From Candidatus Acididesulfobacter guangdongensis (lineage in GTDB: Bacteria > SZUA-79 > Acidulodesulfobacterales > Acidulodesulfobacteraceae), in the NCBI GenBank assembly GCA_004195045.1, contig SGBC01000003.1, positions 186,001 to 250,000 on the forward strand: DNA of 64,000 nt. Direction: 5' to 3'. This document shows, piece by piece, positions 26,317 through 35,060 of this stretch (the first letter of the stretch is position 1; the number at the start of each line of letters is the position of its first letter). Under the pieces are notes generated by a model. That model made no database searches. It saw nothing but the letters and a program-made list of their open reading frames with translations, and was not told the DNA's origin. A program made the translations under genes and the position numbers.

Positions 26317-27516
26317 ATGTTTAATAAAATTATTTTTGACATTTCAGGTGTTTGTAATGCAAAATGTCCATATTGTGTTACAGGTTTGTTAAATTTAAAT
26401 AAACTAAATATTAACGATACTAAAAATTCTTTTATTAAAGTAGAAAATTTTGAAAAAGCTCTTGATTATTTAATAATAAATAAAATATTTAATGTAGAAT
26501 ATGGCTCTATTGATTTGTATAATTGGGGTGAACCACTTATTCATCCAGAATTCGATAGTATAGTTAACATATTAAATAATCACAAAATAAAGTTCAGTAT
26601 TTCTACTAATGCCTCAAAGTTTCCCAAATTAGCACAGTCAACATCTATGGAAAATCTTTTGGAATTGCGATTTTCTATGAGCGGATTTTCTCAATCGTCT
26701 TATGATAAAATTCATCAATTTAATTTTAATTTAATAAAAAATAACATAATTAAAATAATAGAAAGATTTAAACAGGCTGGGCACAAAGGAACCCCTATAA
26801 TTAATTATCACATTTATCAGTTTAACATTGCAGAATATAATCAAGCATTAAATTTTGCAAAAAATTACAATATAAATATCTGGCCATATTACGCTTATAT
26901 AAATCATTATGAACTTGCTAAAGATTATATAGATAACTCATTGGACAGAAAAATATTAAAAAAAGCATCAAAAGATTTAATGCTTTTTTACGTAGATGAG
27001 CTTATTTCAAAAAAACCCATCAATTATTCATGTCCTCAGTTCAACATGCTAACTATAGATGAAAATTGTAATGTTTTAACTTGCTGTGTTATTCCAAAGG
27101 GTTGCCAAAGTTATTCTGTAGGTAATTTGTTTGATCTAAGTTTGGAAAAAATATATAAATTAAAGACTTCTCAGAAAGAATGTGTAAATTGTCAAAAATT
27201 GAATTTTGATTTTTGGGCACATAACGTTACAACATGTGAAAGTTTGCCTTCTTTTATAAGGTTACCTGAAAAATTGCATGAATTATTCAAAAGTAACAAA
27301 CAATACGAAACAGCATGGCTTATATTATCTTCTATATATTATAGAAGGCAAGATTTACAAAATGTTTTTCCTATGTCATTAAGTTTTGATATTAGGTTTT
27401 ATTATAATTTATTACTATGGGCAATAAATGCAATAATTTATTACGAAGATGGCGATAAATCTATATTAGAGCCATATATTAAAGAATACACATTAATGCT
27501 TCAAGCTATTACTTGA
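26317..27516 (+). CDS. Radical SAM/SPASM protein
   Basis: The CxxxCxxC cluster motif is CNAKCPYC at residues about 12-19, binding the 4Fe-4S cluster that cleaves SAM. YNWGEPLIHPEF near 68-79 is the GEP-type motif. A SPASM-like C-terminal Cys set follows: CPQFNMLTIDENCNVLTCC near 235-253, and CVNCQKLNFDFW near 288. It is 399 residues long. Such proteins in surface-sugar clusters are usually uncharacterised; possible roles are modification of a sugar or of a peptide. The last 80 residues are not part of the known domains. The base composition is more AT-rich than the rfb genes, suggesting separate acquisition. Confidence 0.8.
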   Translation: MFNKIIFDISGVCNAKCPYCVTGLLNLNKLNINDTKNSFIKVENFEKALDYLIINKIFNVEYGSIDLYNWGEPLIHPEFDSIVNILNNHKIKFSISTNASKFPKLAQSTSMENLLELRFSMSGFSQSSYDKIHQFNFNLIKNNIIKIIERFKQAGHKGTPIINYHIYQFNIAEYNQALNFAKNYNINIWPYYAYINHYELAKDYIDNSLDRKILKKASKDLMLFYVDELISKKPINYSCPQFNMLTIDENCNVLTCCVIPKGCQSYSVGNLFDLSLEKIYKLKTSQKECVNCQKLNFDFWAHNVTTCESLPSFIRLPEKLHELFKSNKQYETAWLILSSIYYRRQDLQNVFPMSLSFDIRFYYNLLLWAINAIIYYEDGDKSILEPYIKEYTLMLQAIT

Positions 27517-27537
27517 AATAACTATTTTTGCAAATTT

Positions 27538-28395
27538 TTAATTTTTAGAGCAACATAATTTAAGTTTAGAATTATCCCCCCAAAAAGCCATTGGTTCATA
27601 ATCAAGATAAGGATAATAACCTAAATTTAACTCAATATCGACACCTTTTTCTTTTATATAATTTTCAATAAGATTTCTTATCGATATAGGTTTACCGCTA
27701 CAGCAATTTATAATGCCGGTTATTTTGTTTTGGAAAGCTGTTTTAACGATATATTCTGCTAATTTTTCTACCGAAATATAATCTCTTAGCTGTTCCCCAC
27801 CAGACATATTAAAAATATTTTCGTTATTTTTGATTGCCGCATCTAACTGTGACAAAAGACTTTTAGGCGATTGTCCTTTGCCGTGAATATAAAAAAGTCT
27901 TAACCATTTTAAATTGAAATTTATTGTTTTTTGGAGTTCCTGCAAAAATCTTCTTAAACTGTCTTTGGCAACTCCATATGGAGTTACAGGATTAGTTTCA
28001 GCCTCTTCTACCAATTGCCCATTTTTAAGCCCATATTCTAAGCATGTACCGGTAATAGTCAAATCTTTAAGTCCGCCTAATACCATATCTCTGATGAAGA
28101 AATAATTTTTATAGAGGTTTTGCTCGATATGTAGCATATTTTTATAATCAGGCAGCCCGTCCCATGCCAGATGTATCATCATATCTGGTCTTTGGAGTCT
28201 GTTGTAAACATCAGAATTTGCTTGCGATATATCAAACTCTATTGTTTTTACTTTTTTATCGTTAAACCAACGGAATTTTTGTGCTTTCTCTATACTTCTA
28301 GTTGTTGCTATAATACTTATATCATAATGTTTGCAAAGGTTATCCATTATATGCGAGCCGATAAATCCGGTAGAGCCGACTATAAGAACTTTCAT
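27538..28395 (-). CDS. NAD-dependent sugar-nucleotide epimerase/dehydratase (SDR)
   Basis: Extended short-chain dehydrogenase of 285 residues. The NAD-binding motif is LIVGSTGFIGSHIMDNL at residues 3-19. The catalytic Tyr and Lys are in PYGVAKDSLRRF near 133-144. Substrate-side residues such as GGEQLRDYISVEKLAEYIVK follow near 199-218. Its start overlaps the stop of the upstream rfbC-like gene by four bases (ATGA), so the two are translationally coupled. With the C-methyltransferase and the CDP-glucose enzymes it probably performs 4-keto reduction, the final step of a CDP-deoxysugar. It is somewhat shorter than typical 4-reductases (about 300). Confidence 0.8.
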   Translation of the reverse strand: MKVLIVGSTGFIGSHIMDNLCKHYDISIIATTRSIEKAQKFRWFNDKKVKTIEFDISQANSDVYNRLQRPDMMIHLAWDGLPDYKNMLHIEQNLYKNYFFIRDMVLGGLKDLTITGTCLEYGLKNGQLVEEAETNPVTPYGVAKDSLRRFLQELQKTINFNLKWLRLFYIHGKGQSPKSLLSQLDAAIKNNENIFNMSGGEQLRDYISVEKLAEYIVKTAFQNKITGIINCCSGKPISIRNLIENYIKEKGVDIELNLGYYPYLDYEPMAFWGDNSKLKLCCSKN

Positions 28396-28952
28396 AAGTC
28401 TACACCTTTGAAATCATGTGATATAAATTTATGGTTTTTATCTCTTTCAGAAACTTGAGTAACGTTTAACGGCCATTGTATATTTAGCATTGGATCTTTA
28501 CAATTAATGCCTGATTCGTATTCTTTGTTGTAAAAATTTGTGTGTAAATATAAAAGTTCTACATCATTTTCCATTGCTTGAAAGCCATGGGCAAAGCCTT
28601 CAGGTATTAAAAATATTTTTCTTGACTTGCTATCAAGAATTTCGCTGTGCCATTGCAAAAATGTAGGTGAATTTTTTCGTATATCCACGGCAACATCATA
28701 AATTATTCCCTTTAGACAGATTATTATTTTAACTTCCTGAAATGGAGGATGTTGAAAATGAAGGCCTCTTATGGTTCCTTTTTGTTTCGTGAATGAACGG
28801 TTAATATTGCAAAGCGGCTTTTTAAGCCCAACCTCTTTAAATTCTTCAATGCAATACAACCTTTCAAAGTATCCCCTGCTATCTGTTTTTGGTTTTGGAG
28901 TAATTAAATATAATCCTTTCAATTTTGTGGCAGTATAAATAAAATTATTCAT
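28392..28952 (-). CDS. dTDP-4-dehydrorhamnose 3,5-epimerase-like (RfbC family)
   Basis: Cupin-fold sugar-nucleotide epimerase of 186 residues. Motifs are GLYLITPKPKTDSRGYFERL near 14-33; SFTKQKGTIRGLHFQHPPFQ near 53-72 with the catalytic His in RGLHFQ; KGIIYDVAVDIRKNSPTFLQ near 86-105; and IPEGFAHGFQAMENDVELLY near 126-145. In a cluster starting with CDP-glucose it most likely acts on the CDP-4-keto-6-deoxysugar before or after C-methylation. Whether it epimerises at C3, C5 or both cannot be read from sequence. It is coupled to the downstream reductase by a four-base overlap. Confidence 0.85.
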   Translation of the reverse strand: MNNFIYTATKLKGLYLITPKPKTDSRGYFERLYCIEEFKEVGLKKPLCNINRSFTKQKGTIRGLHFQHPPFQEVKIIICLKGIIYDVAVDIRKNSPTFLQWHSEILDSKSRKIFLIPEGFAHGFQAMENDVELLYLHTNFYNKEYESGINCKDPMLNIQWPLNVTQVSERDKNHKFISHDFKGVDL

Positions 28953-29104
28953 ATGAAAATTTAGATGCTATATGAAAACCATTCCATTCGTCGTTATATA
29001 AAGGGGTTCCAATCAAATATATCGATTAATTCTTTTTCCGTATAAGCTATTTCTATTTTGTTGTAAATAGTTTCAGCATTTGATTCTTTAGTCTGCTTTT
29101 TCAT
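28945..29104 (-). pseudogene. Deleted gene between rfbF and the rfbC-like gene
   Basis: Right after rfbF, with its own ribosome site (TGGAGA, 7 bases before the ATG at 29104), an open frame of 36 codons starts MKKQTKESNAETIYNKIEIA and stops at 28994. In another frame the DNA then reads PLYNDEWNGFHIASKFSYE and stops at 28945, overlapping the ATG of the rfbC-like gene. That is the pattern of the start and end of one operon gene whose middle was deleted. The original function is not recognisable. Confidence 0.5.
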
Positions 29105-29116
29105 GTACAATCTCCA

Positions 29117-29902
29117 CTAATCCTCTCCATCCCACACCTTCCATGCGGCGTTGCCGGTTTCCCACATCTGGTTTAACTGAGACTTGTCTCTCTGGGTATC
29201 CATGCACTTCCAAAAGCCTTTATGCTTATATGCAAGGAGATTGCCGTCTTTAGTGATTTTTTCCAAGGGTTCCCGCTCGAATATCGTCATATCGTTTTTA
29301 ATATAGTCTATTATTTTGGGTTCGGCTACAAAAAAACCTCCGTTAATCCATGCATTATCGCCCTTAGGTTTTTCCAAAAATTTTAATATGCTTGAGGTAT
29401 CGGGATCAATGTCAAGAGAACCAAAGCGTCCTTCCGGCTGGACGGCCGTCATAGTCAGCAGCTTTTTATGTTTTTTGTGAAATTTCAGGAGCTTTCCGAT
29501 GTTTACGTCGGATACGCCGTCGCCGTAGGTAAGAAAGAACGGTTTATCGCCAATGTAATTTTTTACCCTTTTTATTCTTCCGCCGGTCTGTGTGTTTAAA
29601 CCTGTATCCACTAGAGTAATTTTCCAAGGTTCGGCTTTGCAGTTGTGGACGTCGATAGAGTTATCGGATAAATTTATCGTAATGTCGGACTGATATAAAA
29701 AGTAGTTTGCAAAATATTCCCTTATCATATTGCCTTTATATCCGAGGCATATAATAAACTCGTTAAAACCGTAGATTGAATATATTTTCATTATATGCCA
29801 GAGTATAGGCTTGCCGCCTATTTTGACCATAGGTTTCGGACGCATTTCGGTTTCTTCCGACAGCCTCGTTCCGAGTCCGCCCGCGAGAATCACGACTTTC
29901 AT
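29117..29902 (-). CDS. rfbF: Glucose-1-phosphate cytidylyltransferase
   Basis: Makes CDP-glucose from CTP and glucose-1-phosphate, the entry to CDP-deoxysugars. It is 261 residues long, the usual length. The nucleotide-binding start is LAGGLGTRLSEETEMRPKPM at about 6-25, then VKIGGKPILWHIMKIYS. FFLTYGDGVSDVNIGKLLKF near 120-139 includes the metal-binding Asp, and INGGFFVAEPKIIDYI near 187-202 is the sugar-binding part; WKCMDTQRDKSQLNQMWETG is diagnostic of RfbF. It is divergent from rfbG across a 166-bp AT-rich spacer that must hold both promoters. Confidence 0.95.
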   Translation of the reverse strand: MKVVILAGGLGTRLSEETEMRPKPMVKIGGKPILWHIMKIYSIYGFNEFIICLGYKGNMIREYFANYFLYQSDITINLSDNSIDVHNCKAEPWKITLVDTGLNTQTGGRIKRVKNYIGDKPFFLTYGDGVSDVNIGKLLKFHKKHKKLLTMTAVQPEGRFGSLDIDPDTSSILKFLEKPKGDNAWINGGFFVAEPKIIDYIKNDMTIFEREPLEKITKDGNLLAYKHKGFWKCMDTQRDKSQLNQMWETGNAAWKVWDGED

Positions 29903-30068
29903 ATATAATTTATCGGTTATATATTGATTTAAATTAAATTTTTAGTTAAATAATTAAAAGATTATGCAATATAAATATGATATAATTTTTTTAAATTAAA
30001 AACAAAATTTATTTTATTATTGCAAAATATAATGTGATAGACAATTAAATATTTAAAGGGGCGTATAA

Positions 30069-31226
30069 TTGAAAGATATCAAAAATAATAATAATTTTAA
30101 CGGTTTTAACGGTTATTTCAGAAACAGAAAAGTCTTAATCACAGGACATACAGGCTTCAAGGGTTCGTGGCTTTCTATATGGCTTATGAGGCTCGGTGCC
30201 GGAGCTGCAGGCTATGCCCTTGACCCTTATACCGATAGAGACAATTTTGTTCTTGCAAATCTGTCCAAAAAGATGACCGATATAAGAGGGGACATAAGGG
30301 ATTTTAAAAAGCTGAATTCCATTATAGAAGGGTATAAACCGGAAATAATATTTCATCTTGCGGCTCAGCCGTTAGTGAGGTTATCCTACGATATTCCGAG
30401 AGAAACTATCGAAACAAACGTTATGGGAACGGCAAACGTTCTCGAGTCTTTCAGGATGTCGGAAAGCGCAAATATCCTCATAGTTATAACTTCCGATAAG
30501 TGCTACGAAAATAAAGAAAATATTTGCGGTTATCGTGAAACCGACCCTATGGGAGGCTACGATCCTTACAGCGCAAGCAAAGGAGCGGCGGAGTTGATTT
30601 CTTCCGCATATATGAGATCGTTTTTTAATCCAGAAGATTTTAACAGGCACGGCAAAGCAATGGCAACCGTCAGAGCCGGAAACGTTATTGGCGGAGGAGA
30701 CTGGGCGCAGGACAGACTTATTCCCGACTGCATAAGGGCATTGGAAGAAGGCAAGCCTGTCGAAGTCAGAAATCCCGATGCCGTAAGACCATGGCAGCAT
30801 GTTCTTGAGCCGCTATACGGCTATTTGCTTCTTGCTTCCGTGATAAACGAGGACCCATCAAAATATTCCGGCGCATGGAACTTCGGACCGTCGGCGGATG
30901 CGGCGGATTCTGCTATAACCGTTAAAGAATTAGTCGAGAAAGTAATTAAATATTACGGCAAAGGGGTTTGGAAGGATGTTTCCAAAAGAGGAAGTAGAGA
31001 AAGTTCCGCTTTCGATGCCAAAAGCGAAAGTGAACCGCACAAACACGAAGCCAAGCTGTTAAATTTGAATATAAATAAAGCCGTTTCCGTTCTCGGCTGG
31101 AAGCCGAAATTAAATGCGGACGAAGCCGTAAAATTGACCGTGGATTACTATAAAAGATGCAAAGAGAGTAATGAAAATGCTTATGAAATATGCAGCGAAC
31201 AGATTAGAATGTTTACCGACAAGTAA
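30069..31226 (+). CDS. rfbG: CDP-glucose 4,6-dehydratase
   Basis: Converts CDP-glucose, the product of the divergent rfbF, to CDP-4-keto-6-deoxyglucose. SDR fold: VLITGHTGFKGSWLSIWLMR near residues 23-42, with GHTGFKGSWL characteristic of RfbG; the catalytic YxxxK is in DPYSASKGAAELISSAYMRS near 167-186. VRAGNVIGGGDWAQDRLIPD near 204-223 and WQHVLEPLYGYLLLA near 244-258 are also family motifs. It is 385 residues long including a short Asn-rich N-terminus (IKNNNNFNGFNG). The start is TTG, chosen because AAGGGG lies 8 bases upstream and no ATG precedes the Rossmann motif. Confidence 0.95.
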   Translation: MKDIKNNNNFNGFNGYFRNRKVLITGHTGFKGSWLSIWLMRLGAGAAGYALDPYTDRDNFVLANLSKKMTDIRGDIRDFKKLNSIIEGYKPEIIFHLAAQPLVRLSYDIPRETIETNVMGTANVLESFRMSESANILIVITSDKCYENKENICGYRETDPMGGYDPYSASKGAAELISSAYMRSFFNPEDFNRHGKAMATVRAGNVIGGGDWAQDRLIPDCIRALEEGKPVEVRNPDAVRPWQHVLEPLYGYLLLASVINEDPSKYSGAWNFGPSADAADSAITVKELVEKVIKYYGKGVWKDVSKRGSRESSAFDAKSESEPHKHEAKLLNLNINKAVSVLGWKPKLNADEAVKLTVDYYKRCKESNENAYEICSEQIRMFTDK

Positions 31227-31548
31227 AATATGGCGGAAAATTAATTTTAGGGTTGCAAAAACTAATAAAGGTGTCAGATTTATTTATCTCCTCACTCCCG
31301 ACTGCGTTTGCTGTTTACTCAGCGGAAAAATTATATAACGTAGAGCGTTTAGACTACTTTATAGATAAAATATTTATTCGTGCCCTTTATGACATAATGC
31401 ACATAGAATATTCAACATAGTTGCCTTTATAGATCCAAATTTATCCATTTTTTTCATGCTTTATGATATAATAACTAAAAGTTAATATTTAAATCAAAAA
31501 TTAATAGTTAAAACCAATAAAAATAGTTTATAAAGGTTATTATATAAC
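31227..31548. other. Intergenic region with a REP-core fragment
   Basis: These 322 bp hold no gene. AAAGGTGTCAGATTTATTTA at about 31268 is one half of the REP/MITE core seen at 1952 and 8054, without its partner arm. The rest is AT-rich sequence without visible structure. Confidence 0.5.
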
Positions 31549-32196
31549 ATGAGCACAAATCCTTCTTTTTTATACAATAAAGTTGACAGGCTCGAAGAAG
31601 CCCTTATAAGGCTTGCAGATGCCCAGACAAAAACTCAGGCGGAATTATCCGAATTCAAGGAAGAGATGCGATTTAATCTTGAGAAATATGAAGAAAGAAG
31701 CCGCCGTGATCTTGAAGCCTATCGCGAAGAAAGCCGCAACGAGCAAAGAAAACTTAATCAGGAACTTGGAAGAATATCTAATAAGATGGGAACTATAGTC
31801 GAAGACTTAATCTATCCAGCAACAAGACCCCTAATCAGCCGTTATTTTAGCGAAGATATAGAAAATATAGATATATATTCCAATATATCCAAGAGAAACA
31901 ATAAAAACGAAAGGGATGAATTTGATATAATAGCTTCTACTTCAGATAAAGTATTTCTTATAGAAGTTAAATCAACTATGAAGGATTCCTATATTAAATA
32001 TTTTAAAGATAAACTAACCAGATTTCCTGATTTTTTTCCCGAATATAAAGACATGTGTCTTATTCCTATTATGGCTTCTTTGACAATGCTACCCAATACC
32101 GTTCATCAGCTTACAAAAAATAACATATATGCCATGGCATACCGCGAATGGGACTATATGGATATCCTTAATTTCGACAGTGATTTAGGTAAATAG
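31549..32196 (+). CDS. Coiled-coil protein with PD-(D/E)XK nuclease-like domain (DUF3782 type)
   Basis: A protein of 215 residues. The first 85 form a charged coiled coil (VDRLEEALIRLADAQTKTQA, then EERSRRDLEAYREESRNEQR). The C-terminal half looks like a PD-(D/E)XK fold: EFDIIASTSDKVFLIEVKST near 123-142 gives the Asp and the ExK of the active site. These proteins are abundant in archaea and some bacteria, often in several copies, and their target is not known. No partner gene lies beside it. The intact frame in a region full of wrecks suggests it is maintained. Confidence 0.65.
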   Translation: MSTNPSFLYNKVDRLEEALIRLADAQTKTQAELSEFKEEMRFNLEKYEERSRRDLEAYREESRNEQRKLNQELGRISNKMGTIVEDLIYPATRPLISRYFSEDIENIDIYSNISKRNNKNERDEFDIIASTSDKVFLIEVKSTMKDSYIKYFKDKLTRFPDFFPEYKDMCLIPIMASLTMLPNTVHQLTKNNIYAMAYREWDYMDILNFDSDLGK

Positions 32197-32218
32197 GGGC
32201 AGCATGTATTTTGCAATC

Positions 32219-32271
32219 AAAAAATCCCCAATTTTGCAAAATAAATTTCCCAATATACGTAGGGATTTTTT
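32219..32271 (+). terminator. Candidate terminator after the coiled-coil nuclease gene
   Basis: AAAAAATCCC (32219-32228) and GGGATTTTTT (32262-32271) are perfect inverted repeats. The loop is long (33 bases), so stability is uncertain, but the distal T run fits a terminator. Confidence 0.35.
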
Positions 32272-32425
32272 ATTGGTTTTTTAATGTTATTTTTAGCATT
32301 TAATTTATAATTAATTTGTTTGTTGCAATTATTTTTAAATATTACAAATACCGAACGAAAACTAAATAAAACGCTGAACGAAAATATTTGCAATATGATA
32401 TAATATTAAAAAGCAATTTAACTAT

Positions 32426-32685
32426 ATGTCAAAATACGAAAAGTTATTAATCCAAATCCTGAAAGGCGATTCAGATTCCAATGTATCTTTTGAAGACATT
32501 TGCAGCCTTGTAAAAAAAATTGGGTTTCGAGGAACGCATAAAAGGCAGCCACCATGTTTTCAGAAAACAAGGTATTATAAAAAATTAATCTACAGAGCGA
32601 CGGAAGCAAGGCAAAAATATACCAGGTTCGCCAGGTCAGGGATATAATTTTAAAATATAATTTGGGAGGAAGTTTTGATGTATAA
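32426..32685 (+). pseudogene. hicA: HicA toxin, two frameshifts
   Basis: HicA is a small double-stranded-RNA-binding-fold toxin that cleaves mRNA. Three frames in succession give a complete protein: MSKYEKLLIQILKGDSDSNV to KKIGF in the first, EERIKGSHHVFRKQGII in the second (with the catalytic His in GSHHVF), and INLQSDGSKAKIYQVRQVRD in the third, ending at 32685. The breaks lie near 32529 and in the A run near 32582. As it stands the first frame runs on to 32647 without the His motif, so no active toxin can be made. Its end overlaps hicB by 8 bases, the normal hicAB layout. Confidence 0.75.
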
Positions 32686-32890
32686 ATACGAAATTATTAT
32701 TTACTGGGATAACAAGGACAATATTTACATTGCCGATGTTCCAGAATTGCCAGGCTGCGTCGCTCACGGCAAAACATATAACGATGCTCTTGATAACGTT
32801 AATAAAGCTATAGAATTATGGATAAATACCGCTAAGGAATTTGACGACCCGATACCCGAACCAAAGGGATATCGGCTTATGTACGCGTGA
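32678..32890 (+). CDS. hicB: HicB-family antitoxin
   Basis: Neutralises HicA by binding it. It is 70 residues long with the HicB RNase H-like fold: YEIIIYWDNKDNIYIADVPE, then LPGCVAHGKTYNDALDNVNK and AIELWINTAKEFDDPIPEP, all near family consensus. The ATG at 32678 has a good GGGAGG ribosome site 8 bases upstream, better than the TTG at 32675. It lacks the C-terminal DNA-binding domain that some HicB proteins have. Its toxin partner upstream is dead, so it is an orphan antitoxin that could still protect against other HicA toxins. Confidence 0.85.
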   Translation: MYKYEIIIYWDNKDNIYIADVPELPGCVAHGKTYNDALDNVNKAIELWINTAKEFDDPIPEPKGYRLMYA

Positions 32891-33380
32891 TCATATTATC
32901 CAAGGATAGGTTTTTATAAAAAAACTTTATCTGATTTATTTTATCTCAGCTTTCAAGAAACGACTTCGACAGGTTTAACTCAATGCTTAAAAGATTAAGT
33001 AAACATCTAAACGCTGAAATAAAGTCATTCTTAGTATGCTATATATTTGCTCCTGAAGTTGAAAGATACGGCCAGATGTATTTTGTAATCAAAATAACCT
33101 CGCTTTTGAAATTTAATTTTACCCTCCTGCTGGGGAATTTTATATCGTTAAATTAAATTAATTTTTCTTTGCCGACGCCGATTTAAAATTAAATAAAACG
33201 ACGGCAAAAACTAAACTTTTTTGACCGGAACATTTCCGCTATCACCTCCTATTCATTCCATTTAACCATCTGAAGGTCCTCCGCTGAGATTTGCGGATTG
33301 GGGGGGGGAGGTGTGTGTGGGCTCAATATAAAAAAGTAAGCGAATAAAGCTAAAAAAATATTTATTGTTTGTATCTCTGG
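32891..33380. other. Intergenic region without recognisable genes
   Basis: About 490 bp. CAGATGTATTTTGTAATCAA at about 33073 repeats, with small changes, a sequence near 32201. A run of nine G lies at 33301-33309. TGCCGACG near 33168 and CGACGGCA near 33200 could pair. I see no convincing coding fragment. Confidence 0.4.
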
Positions 33381-33381
33381 A

Positions 33382-33550
33382 ATGTACAGACAGATAGGTA
33401 AAATTCAAGAAACTTTACAAAACCCAGACATAGTTGTAAAATCTAAAATAGATATAGATGTTGAACTTTTTTTACAAAAACTGTATAAATACTCCAGTCG
33501 GAGAGAAATATTTATAAAATGTATTATATATAAGATTAGAAGATATTAAT
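33382..33550 (+). pseudogene. Possible fragment of a PBECR-like nuclease domain gene
   Basis: From 33382 one frame reads MYRQIGKIQETLQNPDIVVK and then SKIDIDVELF; after a one-base shift it continues NTPVGEKYL. The pattern (tL-x-nPD-I-V, then TPVGEKYL) resembles barnase/EndoU/RelE-like phage-associated nucleases. It is short and broken, so the assignment is tentative. Confidence 0.3.
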
Positions 33551-33567
33551 TATATAAGAAGAGAAGT

Positions 33568-33818
33568 ATGAGCCCGACGATTTTAAGGATTATAGGTTCT
33601 TTTTTTTCGAGAGAAGAAGACCGAATGCGTATACATGTTATGTGCCAAAACGGCGAGGCTAAATTCTGGCTCAGCCCAAAAATAGAATTACTAAAAATTA
33701 TGAATTATCTAAATCTCAAATTAATGAAATTAAAAATATAATAGAGTTAATTTATGATAAATTCAAAGATGCATGGAAAAATCACAAGTATGACGGCCGA
33801 CGAGATAATACATTATGA
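33568..33818 (+). pseudogene. DUF4160 protein, frameshifted
   Basis: ATG at 33568 gives MSPTILRIIGSFFSREEDRM and then RIHVMCQNGEAKFWLSPKIE, the conserved DUF4160 core (H-V-x-x-x-x-G-E-A-K-F-W-L). A single-base loss after IEL switches frame to KNYELSKSQINEIKNIIELI and YDKFKDAWKNHK, the family's helical end. DUF4160 genes are often paired with DUF2442 and are thought to be toxin-antitoxin-like; no DUF2442 gene is seen here. Confidence 0.6.
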
Positions 33819-33880
33819 GATATGATAAAGTTCTGGTCGATACATTGTCGGTTTAGATAGACTATGTTTTATAAAGAAAA
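33789..33880 (+). pseudogene. Ghost of a vapB-vapC junction
   Basis: TATGACGGCCGACGAGATAA and the following 70 bp match, with small indels and substitutions, the junction of the intact vapBC pair at 35222-35310, including GATAAAGTTCTGGTCGATAC. The reading frame is broken and only the vapB end and the first PIN-domain codons remain. It is a decayed duplicate located 1.4 kb from the functional copy. Confidence 0.75.
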
Positions 33881-34008
33881 TATATGGGATCCAGCTATTG
33901 CATATACGAGGGTATTTCAGGCGGAAGTTACGCAATGCATCATGTCCCTTTTTCCTAAACCTATGTTTACCCGCATAAATAACTATATTCATTTGAGGAA
34001 ATTAAACT

Positions 34009-34788
34009 ATGGAAATTACTAATTCCGACCTTGTTATTCTTGAAAAATCGAAAAATGTTTTAGAAAATCCAGATTTTATAATGCAGGTTATTGATAAATT
34101 GGGGCAACCCATCGACAGTTTAATGAAACGGTTGCCTGATAATTATCGGGACTTAGTCGGCGAAGCAATACAAAAAGCACTCTTAGCGTCTTTAAAGGTT
34201 GCAATGGGTACCATGGACTTAAATAATAAAGAAACTTCATCTTTTTGGCATAAAATTGCGACTACAGGATTGGGTGCTATCGGGGGAGTTTTTGGTTTGC
34301 CTGGTTTTCTTGTCGAATTTCCAATTTCTACAACTGTTATGATGAGGTCAATATTAGATATAGCAAATTCATGCGGAGAAGATTTAACAAAACATGAAGT
34401 ACAGTTAGAATGTTTACTAATATTTGCTTTAGGTGGCGGCAACTATCAAAACAATAATGCTAACTGTTCTAATTATTTTTCAAAAAGGTTCGCTCTTGCA
34501 TCTTCAGTTAGATTAGCCGCTCAATATATTGCTGAGAATACGGTTATAGATGAATCAGCACCTGTTATCGTCCGTTTAATCGCTAGTATTGCAGAATTTT
34601 TTGGGGTAGATGTTACAATAGATGCTGCAGCTTCCGCTGTTCCAATAATTGGAGCAATTGGCGGAGGTACTATAAATTATTTATTTATCGATCAGTTTCA
34701 AAAATTAGCGGGGGCACATTTTACTATAAAAAAGTTAGAGCGGATATATGGGGTTGATTATATTTATAAAAAATACAATAGTATTTAA
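34009..34788 (+). CDS. EcsC family protein
   Basis: A protein of 259 residues. Family signature LGAIGGVFGLPGFLVEFPIS lies near residues 84-103 and is followed by TTVMMRSILDIANSCGEDLT and LECLLIFALGG; a Gly-rich hydrophobic hairpin, AAASAVPIIGAIGGGTINYL, lies near 206-225. These hydrophobic stretches suggest membrane association without a signal peptide. The EcsC family is named after a Bacillus operon with an ABC transporter, but its molecular function is unknown, and no transporter is beside it here. GAGG upstream of the ATG is a plausible ribosome site. It is a single intact gene among relics. Confidence 0.8.
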   Translation: MEITNSDLVILEKSKNVLENPDFIMQVIDKLGQPIDSLMKRLPDNYRDLVGEAIQKALLASLKVAMGTMDLNNKETSSFWHKIATTGLGAIGGVFGLPGFLVEFPISTTVMMRSILDIANSCGEDLTKHEVQLECLLIFALGGGNYQNNNANCSNYFSKRFALASSVRLAAQYIAENTVIDESAPVIVRLIASIAEFFGVDVTIDAAASAVPIIGAIGGGTINYLFIDQFQKLAGAHFTIKKLERIYGVDYIYKKYNSI

Positions 34789-34986
34789 TTTACTTATAGC
34801 ATTGATATATAAAACTTCATTTATATAATATTAATGTGCATGATGCCGATGATATTTTTTAATATTTTCGGCGAAACTAAAAAACAAATTAAATTATTTT
34901 AGAGATAAATATACCATGTTAGGTGGGTGAAAATAAACGCAATTTGCCTGGTGAATTTATATTAGCATTAACTCAAACAGCTTGAT

Positions 34987-35032
34987 TTTGCATAAAAATT
35001 ATATTAAAATTTATGTATATAATTTGCATAAA
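34987..35032 (+). promoter_or_regulatory. Probable vapBC promoter/operator
   Basis: TTTGCATAAA occurs twice in direct order (34987-34996 and 35023-35032), and TTTATG at 35010-35015 faces CATAAA to form an interrupted palindrome. It overlaps TATAAT-like sequence 30-75 bp upstream of vapB. VapB antitoxins usually bind such repeats to repress their own operon. Confidence 0.45.
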
Positions 35033-35060
35033 TTTAATAATATATTAATGAGGTATGTAT

